Assembly: GCA_023374025.1 (NCBI GenBank)
Contig: SIJG01000008.1
Location: 860,215-924,214 of the forward strand
Reading direction: 5' to 3'
DNA from: Heterodera schachtii
Taxonomy: Eukaryota > Nematoda > Chromadorea > Rhabditida > Heteroderidae
DNA: 64,000 nt
Every line of letters begins with the position of its first letter. Position 1 is the first letter of the stretch. This document shows positions 45,384 to 57,500 of the stretch, piece by piece. Below the pieces are notes generated by a model, which was not told the origin of the DNA, did not search any database, and saw only the letters and a program-made list of their open reading frames with translations. Both the position numbers and the translations under genes were made by a program.

Positions 45384-46455
45384 ATGGTTCGTCCCTTTCC
45401 TCCGTTTTTCTCCCCCCTTTCTTTCGTCCTTTGCTTTTTGCCGTCTTTGGTCCTTTGCTTTTTGTTGCTCGTCGACGGCACTTTTGCTGACCAAAAGAAA
45501 AAGGGCAGCGGTGGCGGCGGCGACTTAAGCGACCTTTTGGGCGGGTTGGACTTGGACGGAATGCTTTCGGGAGTTCAGGAAATGCTGGGCAAGGCCGGGG
45601 GTGGAGCTGCGGGTAATAAAAGCGCCGGAAAATGCAATTAATGAAAATGAGTGCCAAATTGGCCATTAGAATTGATAGCCGACCCCAAATTCCAATGTTT
45701 TTTTGATGTTGCCATGCGATTCTCGAAGTTTTTAAGCCTTAGAAAGCCAATCAATTCCAATTTTTCCCTTTTTAAAGATGGAAAGAAGGGATTCGACAAA
45801 ATCAAAGAAATGGCGGCTAATTTGGACCCGAAAATGCTGCAGGATATGCTGGGCAAAATTGACACGGGCAAAATCAACGAAGTCATCAAAAATATGATGA
45901 CACCGGAGAATATGTGGAACATGCTTCCGGCAAATGTCAAAGGTGCCGAAAAGGCATTCGCTAAAATGAATTGGCGCCAAAAAATAATTTAAGAGTTGTT
46001 GCCACATAGTTGGTTTTTAATTGGCAAAAAATTGGGCAATGTTTTGGCCAAAGAATGGGACAAAATCGTCGAATTGATGGACTCGGTGGACAAATTGGGC
46101 TCGGCGGAAGAGCTGTGGACCGCAGTGAAGCAGAAGACGCCGATGCTGGCCGATCTGCTGGAGAACGATTTGTGGAATGGCAGCAAAGAGCGGTGGACAA
46201 AGTTCGAGGGCAATTTGGGCGACGAGGCGAAGCAGTACAAGGAAAATGTGAGAGAGACAGAGAGAGAGAGAGAGAGTGAGAAAGAGAGAGGGGGAGAGAG
46301 AGAGAGAGAGGGGGAGAGAGAGAGAGAGCGAGAGGAGAGAGAGAGGGGAGGGAGAAAGCGAGAGAGGAGGGAAGAAGACGAAGATAAAGAGACAGAGACA
46401 GAAAAAAGGACATAGAGAAGAGAAATTTGAGAGGTAGAGAAGATGAAGGGAATCT

Positions 46456-46487
<32 letters not shown>

Positions 46488-47300
46488 GAGAGGGACGAGA
46501 GAGAAAGCAAGAGAGGAGGGAAGAGGATGAAGATAAAGATAAAGAGACAGAAAAAAGAAAAAAGGAAAATTTTAGAGGTAGAGAAGAGGAAGGAAACCAA
46601 AGAGACAGTAAGAGACGATGAGAAAGAGAGAGAGAGCGAGAGAGAGATAGAGAAGGAGAAAAATGGGGAGTGGAAAGCCAGAATTTATCAATTAAATTTG
46701 GCGAGGTATAACTCCAAAAAATAAGGCCCGGGGTATAATTAGGCACCAATTGGGCCATGATTTTTGTATACTCAATCGGTTGGAAACTCTCAACTCGTTC
46801 GAAAAAAGTATTTAATCGTGCACTTTTTCGGTTTTTGCTATTAGTGCTTTCTTGGTCAATCTGATCCGGCAGTAATTGTTTTCCTGTTGTGATCTCCAAC
46901 CAAATTCAGATCAAAAGCACCGGCTGGGAATGGCTTAGCCGAAAAGTTTTTGCGCCGGCGCTGCGTTTGTCGCCGGAGGCGAAAACGAACATAAAAGACA
47001 GTTTTGGGGACACATTCCCAGCACTGAAACCGCTGGTCGAAAAGGCAGCGGCCAATGAAAAACTGAAGGAATGGGCGGACCAATGGAAAGTGAGCGGGAC
47101 AATTAATGGAGCAATTAGGCTAATTAATAATGCAAATGGAACAATTAAAGATGATGGCAGACTTGGAGGCAATGATGGCACAATTCCAATCGGCGATGGG
47201 CGGCATGAAAACGGAAGAGGGCGAAGAGGAGGAGGAGGCGAAGAGCAGCAACAGCACGAAGACGACGACGGAAGAGGAAATGGAAAAGGAGGAATTGTGA
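45384..47300 (+). CDS. Secreted helical protein with acidic C-terminus (325 aa)
   Basis: Five in-phase exons: 45384-45612, 45778-45942, 45994-46247, 46910-47089, 47151-47300 (TGA). Residues 1-36 form a signal peptide (core SLVLCFLLLVDGTFA). The mature part starts KKKGSGGGGDLSDLLGG, then helical segments rich in Lys, Leu and Trp with no Cys: DKIKEMAANLDPKMLQDMLG, LGNVLAKEWDKIVELMDSVD, WLSRKVFAPALRLSPEAKTN, MMADLEAMMAQFQSAMGG. The tail is Glu/Thr/Ser-rich (EEGEEEEEAKSSNSTKTTTE). No membrane helix after the signal, so secretion is expected. I do not recognise the family; SXP/RAL-2 and FAR proteins were considered but no motif fits. Intron 3 (660 bp) is mostly GA microsatellite. Confidence 0.75.
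46248..46680. repeat. GA microsatellite block in intron 3
   Basis: Long (AGAG)n with GGG interruptions and AAAGAGACAG variants. The long open frames over this block on both strands (Arg/Glu or Ser/Leu repeats) are products of the repeat. Confidence 0.9.
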
Positions 47301-47939
47301 AGACGAAAATGGGAGGCGAGGGGGGGGGGGAGGAAAAGCATGCCGAGGAGAAATTATGGCAAGAAAAGAATGGCACGATTTGGTTATTATGGCAAAATGC
47401 AAAAGGAAAAGCATGGCACTTTAAACGGGTCCATCACACATAACATATTTATGCGATATTTCTGCTGAACATTTTGATCAGCAAGTGAACAAACTGCTGT
47501 TGGTGATGATCGGTTGATGGAAAAGAATGGGAACATTCTGCTGGGATTGGTTGTCCTTTGGTGGATGGTCCCCTTTTTCGGCCCTTTGTCCCCATTTGGC
47601 ATTCCCTCCAATGTCCGACTTTGCTCATTTGCCCCCCCCCCTTTTGGTCCATTTGTCTTTTTTTTCGTCCCTTTGTCCCATTTTCTTTTTCACTGTGTCC
47701 CTTCCTCTTCCTCCTCTTCTTCCTCCTTCTCTTCCTCTTCCCCCCGTTTCTCGGTTGGTTCGTTTCTCTGCTGTTTTTCCGTTTGCTGCTGTTGTTGTTC
47801 TGCCAATTCTGTCAAAAATCATTTTTATTTCTCACAAGGATACTGTATCTTACTGTTTGTTTGTTCGTTTGTTTGCTACAGTATTGTTACAAACTTTTTC
47901 AAAAAGAGACCATTCGATTTAAAACAACTTAATTAATCC
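47301..47939. other. Convergent spacer, low complexity
   Basis: Pyrimidine-rich from 47560 to 47800 with TCCTCTTCC runs. No supportable gene between the convergent secreted-protein and homeobox genes. Confidence 0.5.
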
Positions 47940-49625
47940 CTAATCATCAGTCCGTTTTTCCCCGTTCCCGGGGTTCCTTCTCCCAATTTGTCTGTCTTTT
48001 CTCGACCCTTCCCTTATTAATTTGTCTTCCTCCTTTCCCTTGCCTTCCGCCGCTTTTTCCCCTCCGGCGATTCCCTCCGCGAACATTTGCGGCAGTTGTG
48101 TGAAGTAGCACCACGGCTGTTGCTGCTGCTGATCATTGGCTTCGTTTTGTTCTTCGCCGCCTCCGACGGCGGCGTAATACGGCGACGGAAAGTAAAAAGC
48201 GGCGGCGGTGGACGAATCGGACGGGTGAAAGTCGAAGAAGCCATTGGCATTGAAATGGGCCGTGAAATTGGGCGCCGCGTGGAAAAGCGGCGGCATCGTT
48301 GGGGAGGCGAATTGGGCACCGTTGTTCATCGACGGAACGGACTTTGAGGAGGGATTGTCGGCCGAAAGAGAGGGCAACGGCACGGGAGAAGAAGGCGACG
48401 ATGGCATTGCCGAAGGAAAGCCGCTGAAAATGGCACATTTAGTACCGATTAGAGACCAAATCTGATGAGTCGAGAAATTATCAGTATTTCGAGATTTCGG
48501 TTTATCGGTCTCTAAATTCTCAAGGAATTCATTTTGAGGATAAGTTCATAGATTCATGGCTCGGGAAGGGAAGGCCATAAAAGGTCAGTTTTCAAAGTCT
48601 GTCCAATAATTAGTCATTCAATGCCTTTCACTGACTTTGCTGCTGGCGATGTGGCAAATCTCATCATTGTCCAAGGCCAACAGTTCGCAGTCGCCGCCCC
48701 GGCCAAATAATTGCTGCCCTGGCCAAATGTTGGGCCAATGCCAATGCCGTCGATGTTCTGCTGCGGCATGGGCGTTTTCAGCGCCTTCAGACTCAGCTCC
48801 TCCTGCTTCTCATGACGACGCCTTCAAAATTCACTTGCGTTTTTGTTTTATTTTTTTGAAAATTGCCAAAAATTCCCATTTTATTACATTTTGGCCCCGT
48901 GCCAATACTCAAAACAATTGAAGTGGCATTTTGGCAATTAAATTAATGATCCAATGATTCTCCTCAATTCTCTCACCATTTGGCGCGTCGGTTTTGGAAC
49001 CACACCTAAAAAGGCAACAATATCATTTGGTTAATTTATTAGCTAAACAAAGCTGGACCTGAACGCGCACTTCCGGCAAGTGAATTTTGCGCGACAGTTT
49101 CTCCCGCGCGTAAACATCCGGATAATGACTCTCGTCGAAAGCCTGGAAAAGGGAAACAAACGAAGGATCAAAATTAAAAAAACAGTTAAATTTAATTTAC
49201 TAATAGTGTCCAAAGAAAATGCAAATAGGGCAAATGGATTAAAAAATTGTTAATCGAATTGAATGCACTTATTGTCCGGCGGCTATTAATCGGCGGATTG
49301 GGGCAACAAAAAAGGCACAATAAAATAAGGAGAAAAAGTACGGTAAAAAACAAATTTTTTTTTTTCGAAGACTGCCCAAGTCGATCGTGGTTAATCTGCA
49401 GCTGATCGTCACCTGTTCCAACTCGTACAACTGAAAAGTGGTGAAAGTCGTCCGATTGCGTCGCAATTTGCCCCCATTGCTTTCTGTCGCTGTTGCTGTT
49501 GACGACGTGCCATTCTCGCCTTTCCCATTCTGCTGATGGTGCCCTTTCTTTGCCATTGTGGCACTTTCGCAACGGTGGTGGTGGTGGTGACGGAAGGAAT
49601 GGTGCAAATGGTGTGGAGGCGCCAT
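47940..49625 (-). CDS. ceh-8: Paired-like homeobox transcription factor, Rax/CEH-8 type
   Basis: DNA-binding nuclear factor. Exons: 49625-49413, 49142-49059, 49005-48977, 48821-48636, 48423-47940 (TAG), 331 residues. The homeodomain spans about residues 55-114 over four exons: [17 protein letters not shown], then [39 protein letters not shown]. Gln at helix-3 position 50 (WFQNR) is typical of the Q50 paired-like class. [12 protein letters not shown] after the domain resembles Rax. No paired domain or octapeptide is visible. The N-terminus has a His run, the C-terminus is Ser/Pro/Phe-rich with [17 protein letters not shown]. In C. elegans the Rax orthologue is ceh-8, expressed in few neurons; orthology here rests on the homeodomain alone. 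Confidence 0.87.
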
Positions 49626-51558
49626 GGCAAAAGAGGACAATTTGGGAAATTTGAACGCGCGAAACTCAATGGAATTTGAATTCGAGAGTCTCGGCTATTG
49701 TGGAAATTGGATTATAAATGAAAGGGCAATTTAGAAATGTAAGCAGAGACAAAGAACAGAAGGAGAACGGCGCGAAATTTGCCGGGGTTTCCCTCGACAG
49801 TGCGATTGTTCGAGACTCAGTCTCGACTCGCTCGGTGCCCTCCCTCCTATGCTTTTCCCTCCCCCCCCCCCAATTTGCCACCAAATCCAATCGCACGCCC
49901 ATCACTCACTTAACAGCTCATCATCATTCATCCATCGTCAGAACAAATTTTGCGGGAATTGGGCGAATTGGGGGGGGGGGGGGAAAGTGTGCTGTGGTGG
50001 TGGTGCTCTTCTGCTGCTGTTTGTTGTTCTTTCCTCAAATGCATTCGTTCACTTGTCAATCATTCGTCCTCCGTTGTCCATTTGTTTCTCCTCACACGGC
50101 AATTAACGCTCATTTAAGCGGAAAGAGTGGGGGGGGGGGGAGAAAGGGGGACGGGGGGAGGGACAACGGATACGGTAAGGGGCGAGGGGAAGGGGAAGGG
50201 GATAATCCGTGCAAAACTTAACTGTCTTTGCTGTTGGAAGATGCAATTGTTTTTCTCGCAATTTCTCACTTTCCTCCTCTCTTCCGTCTCATTTCTTTTT
50301 ACCTCTTCTTTTCTCCTTCTTCTCCTCTTTTCTTCATATCTATTTGTCTTCATCCTCCTCCTCTCTTTTCCCTCTCTCTCTTCCTTCCTTTTCTATCTCC
50401 TTTTCCATTTTCCCTTCCCTCATCTCTCTCTTTCTCTTCCTTCTTCAGCATCTCATCCTCCTCATGTCTTTTCCCCCTCTCTCTCTTCCTTCATCATCCA
50501 TTCCTCCCTTTTCTCTTTGTTTTACCTCTCCTTTTATCCTTGTTCTTCCCTTTCCCTCTTTTCTTCCTAACCATTTGTCTTCATCCTCCTCCTTTCTTCT
50601 TCCGTTTTCCCTCCCTTCCCCCGCTCCCCCCCCCCTCTCTCTCTTCCTCCTTCTCCATCCATTCCTCCTTTTCCTCCCTCTTTTTCCCATTTTGCTCTTC
50701 CTTCTCTTTCCCCCCCCTTTCCATCTCTCCCTCTTTTCCTCCTGCTTCTCCATCATTTCTTTAATTTTCTGTCCATTAATTGTCGGGGCGTTTCGCGCCT
50801 AAATTTGCCTCCTTTTAACCTGTGACTGATTTTAAAAGGATGGAAGTGACAAAATGCATTAACTGGACATTGGAAACGGTAGAAAGGCATTTAATGGTTA
50901 AATTGACAGATTTTAGTATTTTAAATAAAAACGGAGAGTGGAAAAATTGCCAAAAATTGTAAAAACGAATAAAAATTCTAATTTTCTTAAAATTAATTCG
51001 ATTCTGTGCAACAATTTTAGTAGGATTTCTCAAATCATTCCGGTTTGGAACGCCGTTAATTAATTTTTTTCCGGGAATTATTAGGCCCCAACACTAAGAC
51101 CCCATTCAAGATCAAACACGAGTTCAACATACCCCATCAAATTAAGCCTAAACTGTCTTTCATAAATGTGCTTTTTGTCTGCCCATTTATTTTCAAAGCT
51201 TATTTTGCCAAAAATAAGTATAAAAAAGGAAACTGTGGGTACCTTTTTTGCTCTTTATTCATTTTATTTCTCGTCGCGCCTTTCAAAAAGCCGGCGGTGC
51301 CGATAAGTGCCCCAATTTCTTACTATTAGCAGATTCTGTCCTTAAATGATCAAATTCTTTTTCTTTAATTTTCAAGAAATACCCTCTTAAACTAAAAGTT
51401 TGAGTTGATGTTTTTTTTTGGCAAAATCTGTCAATATATTTGCATTTGTCAGATAGGTAATTTAAAAAATTATAAGAAGTAATAGTATTTTTCAAGTCAA
51501 TATTGAATCTAAACAATTTGGATGGAATTCCAAGAGATCAAAATAAAGCTTCATTCAT
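49626..51558. other. Upstream region of the homeobox gene with a long pyrimidine tract
   Basis: No gene. G or C runs at 49861, 49972 and 50129. A 560-bp C/T tract follows at 50230-50790. A partial dyad-repeat remnant is at 51291-51308. The rest is AT-rich and includes the 3' flank of the LSD1 gene. Confidence 0.5.
50230..50790. repeat. Pyrimidine (CT) tract
   Basis: About 560 bp, over 85% C+T on the plus strand, in irregular CTTCCTCC blocks. Open frames through it are Ser/Phe/Leu/Pro repeats without biological support. Confidence 0.9.
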
Positions 51559-54500
51559 TCATTCGATAATCTGCACTTCTTCTTCTTCGTCCCCATTGGC
51601 ACTTTTGCTGCCCCCGTCCGTTTCCATTTTGGCATTTCGTTCCTCCATTTTGCGCCGTTTGGTCGCCACCGTCGTTTCGCCGTTGAATTGGTTGCTTCTG
51701 CTGCTGCTTTCATTGGTGGTGGTCGGCGAGCCGTCCGCCGGTGGGTCGTCGAGACTGAGTTCGGCGATCGGAATGGCACGCGTCACTTCGCCACTCGACG
51801 AGAGAGGGCCAATGAAAGTGCTGAGAAACGGAATTTGGGAGAGTCAAATTTGCCAGGGATGAAGAGAATTGACTCGAATTAATTTTGAAAAAACCCAAAA
51901 ATTATTGAAAAAGCCAAATGTTTAACAAATTAAAATTCACTCCGCAATTCGCGCCGCCTCTCTCAGCCCGGAAAGGAATGCGCCGTGAACGGAGGAAGGG
52001 TACTGTCGGTTTGTGTGCTCGCCGGCGAAAAACACCCGGGGCGCTGTCGACGACGCGTCATCATTGGGGTGAACGGGACGGGCCAAAGTGTCGTAGTCAT
52101 CCGCTGAAAGAGGGAAACAAATTGAAAAACCAAAATGCCAATTCTAAACATTTTTGAGAGTAGTTTCATTGCAGCAAAATATATCTGCTGGTCATAAATT
52201 TTGGGACATAGCCAAAACCGTTAAAAAATCTTGCATTCGTAGCTAATTAAAATGGACTATTAAAACAAAAAAAAGCAGACGCGATGAGTTCACTCCCATG
52301 TAACTGTACGAGCCGCGTGCAAATTTGTCCATGTGCCACCGCGTCACAATGGAACTGTTGGGCTAAAGGAGAGCGAAAGCGATGCAATTAAAAAAGACCT
52401 TTGTGAAATTGTTGAATAATTTAAAATTTCCACTAATGAACATCATAGGTGAACAAGGGGTGCGCCGGCGCACCCCCCCCCCCCCCCCCCCCCTCGTTCG
52501 TCGTAAGGAGGGGGGGGCTGTAAAGGGAGGGGGGTCGTCGTGGGGGGGGGTTCGCAGCGAAGGGGGGGCCGGTGTAAAAGAGGTGGGGGGAGGGGGTTCG
52601 CGGCGAGTTGGGGGTCGCAAATTTTGGAAATTTTCCGAACAAATTCATTAAAAAACCCAAAAATTTTCCCCGGCGGCGCCTGGCGGCACCGCCGGACCCC
52701 AAAAATCCCAATTTTTCTTTAAAAATTGGCTTAAAATCGCAAAAATTGGCCATTTTTGGTGAAAATCTGTTAACAAATGGCATTAAAAATTACAAAATTT
52801 TTCCCGGCGGCGCCTATCGGCACCGCCGGCCCCCCTGTTCCCGGTGTATTCCATTAATGACCATTGGATTGACCCAACATGAAATGTTTGTTTGGTTAAT
52901 TCAAATCTCCGGAGCAATTAGTTATTTATTATTGCTTCTCTCCCACCTTCGCTGGACAATTGTTGCCGAAAATGTTGTACAGTGCCTTCACCGCTTTTGC
53001 CGTGATGATTTCGTCGTCAATTGTGCCGCCGGTGATGGACGCCGCTTTGCCAGCGAACAGTCCGACTAAAACGGGCAAATCGCCGCTGGAGAAGAACATG
53101 AACAGCTCGCCACGGGACTCACTGAATGCGAAAGCAAACAAATTCAGTTGGAGGAAAATGGCACAATTTGGTAAAACAAATTTGAACCCCTCAAAAAGGC
53201 CAATTTTAGGCATTACGAAGTGTCGTTGAGTCGTCCGAACGAGGACCGTTTCGTGTCCCAAAAGGGCTTGTCGAAGAAGAGAATGATCTGACAAAATGGG
53301 AGAATTAATTGATAATCACTAGTGACCATTGGCTCACTTTGTTAAGCACGCCGAATCCCATGTTGGAGATGGCCTCCCTTTTCCAGCGCGGCAACGGCGG
53401 CTCAAATTGCACGTCGCATCGCTGCAGCACACCCAATGGCACGGTGCAGAGAACGGCATCGGCCTAATTAGACAAAAATGGCTTAAATAAAAAAGACGTG
53501 CGCATCGCAAGTGACGTGTTTAAAAAAGCCGTCACTCCGCGAGGAGACACTCCCCAAACAAATTGAGGAATTTGGCCCATGACTTTGGGTCTAACGCACA
53601 CAAAAAATGCCAACAACGAAAGGGTAAAATGAACAAAAAAGCACCTCGAAGCGGACAGTCTCGGGCTTGTTACTGCTGCTTTTCTGCTGCTGCGCCTCGG
53701 GCTGCAGCGAACATTGAACCGAAACGCCTAAATAATTGGCCAATTAGGCCTTTGCCTTATCCATGGACAATGCCAATGATTGGTTTTTTGAAATTTGCCA
53801 CTCTCTCCCTCCGTTTTTACCGTTTTCATTGTATTCGATTCGGTCCACCGCGTGATTATAATGCACATTTAATTCCTTTTTGCACAGTCGTCCAATCAAA
53901 AAGCCGAGTCCCTCTTTCACTGAAAGGGCGGGGCATTAAAAAAAAGTGACGATTTAAGGGCAAAATCCGTGCCTACAAAGTGTCTTAAATGAAAAAGAGA
54001 TTCTCTTGCCCCCTCTCCCGTTTATTTCCGGGTGAATCTCATCCCATAAAAATGAACACCTTCCTTTTATTCCATCGACTCCTACAGGGGAGGAAGGGGT
54101 GGAGGCTTTTCAAGTTCTAAGAGATTGTCCGAGGATTTCGGGATGGGAGGAATGTCTTCTGAACTCCGGTGGATTGTTGGACATACATGAAATAGTAGGG
54201 GGGGTCGACACGACTTCATACGAACGAAGTCCAGGGGTGGTCGAGGGGGGGTCGGAGACAAAAATTTACGAAGTCCTCTTCAGGCCCGTAACAATTTCGC
54301 GAAGAGCTTTTTTTTTTTTTTGCTCTTCGGGCCAAAAAATTTTTGGTTTTTCAAATCCGCTTTTTTTGCGGCGCGCTTTTTCCAAAAACTTTTGGAGAAC
54401 CGGGGGGGAGGGGTCCGGCGGTGCCGATAGGCGCCGCCGGAAAAATTTTTGAAAATTGGAGTACAATTTGTTAAAAAAACGAAGTCCTATTTGGCAAAAA

Positions 54501-57500
54501 AAAACCAAATATTACTCAGTTTCGTAAATTTTTTTTCCATTTTTTGTACAAAATTGGCTAAATTTAAAAGGATTTTGCTAAATTATTTAAATTTTTTTGC
54601 CTTTACGAAGTCGCCTCTCTCTTTTCCCTTCGTCTCCGAACTTTCCCCACATTTTTTCACATTTTGTCCCAACCAATACGAAGTCCCCCCCTCTTTCGGC
54701 CCCTTATACGAACGAAGTTAGGGGGGGTCGACCCCCCCCCCCCCCCCCCCTATTTAATGTATGTTGTTGGATTGGCATTTATGAGTTTTAGTATTTTCCT
54801 AACCGGTCATGTGCGAGCCGGTAAATCCGTACGGGTCGTCCTGGTCCCAGTCCTTCATCGCCACTTTGTCCAGCGGCGCCCCAATGGCGTACTCCAAATT
54901 GGCCAAATGGAAGTCCAAAATGCGTTTGTCCGTGTTGTTCATGTAAACGACACTCAAGGGGAGGAAAATCGTATTAAAATTAATTTTGAAAAATTGAAAC
55001 TATTTGGTACAATTATTCAAATTTGCGTCTGTTGACTCGGAAATGGTCTCGGACTTAGATTTTCATTCCAAAGCATTTATTCTTTTCAAAATATCAAAAT
55101 CCAAAGGCTTTTCCCCACCTCGGCTCCATCTGTTTGAAGTCCTTCAATACGTTTTCGGTGTTGTTCCGTTCGCGCTCGGCCTCGTCATACTTCTTGAAAG
55201 GATAAAAAAAATATTGGAAATTTGTGCCATTAAACAGAAGCCAAAACCAAAAAGAAAATAGCCCACTTCCAAAGTGATCTCCGTGATTTTACGCAAAGTC
55301 CGCACAATCATTTGCTGTTCCACTTTCTCGGCCGATTCTTCAAAATTGACAGCAATCTGAGAAATGCAGCATATTTGAGTACCGAAATGGCTTTACGAAA
55401 AATTGGGGGGGGGGGGGGGAGGGGGGAGGTGATTTCAAAAATTGTTGGTTTTGCAAAAGTTTTTGCCTCTTATTACATGGCTCTAAAATATTTAAAAAAA
55501 AAAAAACCCCCACCGTTTCCGCGTTCGCTTCCGCCGGATTCGGAATTCCGTTTTCGCGCAGTCTCTGCATACATTCAGCGAGCTGAGCGTGGAGAGAATC
55601 GACCTGAGCGAATTGAAAACAGTGATGACGAATCGAATAATTTAGAAACGGATAAAAAATTAATTAATTAGGCGCTGTTTTTTTTAATATTTATTTTTGC
55701 CTTCGCTCACTCTGAGTTTTTCGATTTCTAACTTTTTCAACAAAAAGTAATATTTCTGCCAAAAATTGAGCCATTTGTTTTTGACGCGCAGTTCTTGTTG
55801 GCTGAAAAGGAAGAAGAGTAATTGTCAAATCATAGATTATGTCAAAATGTTAGCAAATTCATCAAAAATTTCCCCGGCGTCCCTTTAAATTAGCCGTTGA
55901 CCCCCCCCCCCCCCTTTCCCATGGACCGCATTTTGAAATCATTGAAATTTGCAAATTTAAAAAGCGAATGATGAGCGAGTGACCTGAGGATCAGTTCGAA
56001 CGCCTTGCCCAGGCTGATTTTCCGCCCCGCCGTTTCCCCGGGCAGTTTCGTCTCGGTGATGCCTTCGGCGTGCGAAAGGTAGGAAATTGTGCCCAAAATG
56101 CGGTTGAACGAACGCTCAATCATGTCATCCTTGCGACTGTCGACCAATTTGCCCTAAAATCCACAAATTCCCAAAATTGTGAATGAGAAACAAACGGTGC
56201 AAAGTTGGAAATTGCCCGCCAAATAAATAAACTTGCCTGGTTGTCATAAATGGGACAGCGATTGCTGGCACGGAAAACGGTCACCGGCGCCTGTTGGATC
56301 AAAGTGACCAACGGATTGCCAACTGAAATGAGCAAATGTGTGGCCAAAATGAAACCAGGGGAATGAAAAACAGAGAGAAACGCACCAATGCCCATGACAA
56401 TCATCGCCCCAAGGTCCGCGGAATGGGTCCGATTGATGGTTTGGACACGTCCACCCGGACGAGCCTAAAAGGGGGAACATTGATGGCATTTATTTGCCCT
56501 CCCGTGCCCCTTTCCCACCCGCCCCTCCAGCAAAATGACGGAAAAGCCGAAGAATTTGAGCTGACGCGCAGCGGCGAGCCCGGCCGGGCCGGCACCGATG
56601 ACAATGACAGTCTTTGGGCAATCCAAACGACGCGCTAAATTTAATTTTAAAAAGGACCCTTTTGAAACCCGTAAAAGGGCGTGCCATTGCCGAACTCATT
56701 GTCACTCAGATATGACAAACAAAACAAAACGACACAAACCCGTCAGTTGGTGGAAAAGGCCAAAATTGATGAAGCCGTATCGCTGCAAATACGCATGAAT
56801 GCCGGTGACCAACTCAACGTCACCTAAAGAAGGGACGGATAAAACGACTCAAAAAGGGGAAAACGAACTGTCAAAGGGTGCCGGAAGTTCGGTGAGAATG
56901 TATTCGACGGTCAGCTCAACCAAAGGGTCGAGTTGCCAAAGGACCAACTGAAAAGGGAAGCGGAATTTTAAAAAAAGATATTTTCGAGTTTGAGTTTATT
57001 TTTGGTTGTCTTTTGCAAGACTGAATTAACACATAACTCAGTTTAATGGCTCCGGATTAAGAACAAAAAGCTTGGACTTAAGTAAATTCTATAAAATGGC
57101 GTCAGAAAAGGGCAAAAATCCAAGGGAAAAAGTGGCAATGATTGCACTGGCAATTCGGTGGAATAAATAATTCAGAAAAAGTGCCAGCCACCGTCCGATT
57201 GCGAATGTAAAGGAACAGTGCCACCGACGCCTGGGCTCGGCTCATCTCCGAGAACAGCTCCAACTCCTTTTTGGTCATCCGATCGTACGGCAGCCGGGCC
57301 TGAGCAGCCGCGGAACGGAGGGCTGAGTGAAAGAAAACATTTTGGAGGACGATGATTTAGTGGGAAATTTAAAGCAAAAAAATTGAATGGGAAGAGAGGG
57401 AGAGGGATTCATTCAGCCAATTCAAAAATAAATTTGAATTCCGTTTTTAGATCGGTGTCCGACTCTCAAATTAGTTAATTGAATTTGGCCCATTTTATTT

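Noticed and set aside
45961..46899. 312-codon open frame on the minus strand
   Set aside because: It is the translation of a GA microsatellite (Ser/Leu/Pro repeats) inside an intron of the plus-strand secreted-protein gene.
50209..50802. Overlapping 178- and 197-codon open frames
   Set aside because: Both run through a 560-bp C/T tract and encode only Ser, Phe, Leu and Pro repeats.
54700..54720. TATACGAACGAAGTTA resembles an arm of a loxP site
   Set aside because: The spacing and second arm do not match loxP and no recombinase gene is present; the sequence repeats within a transposable element.
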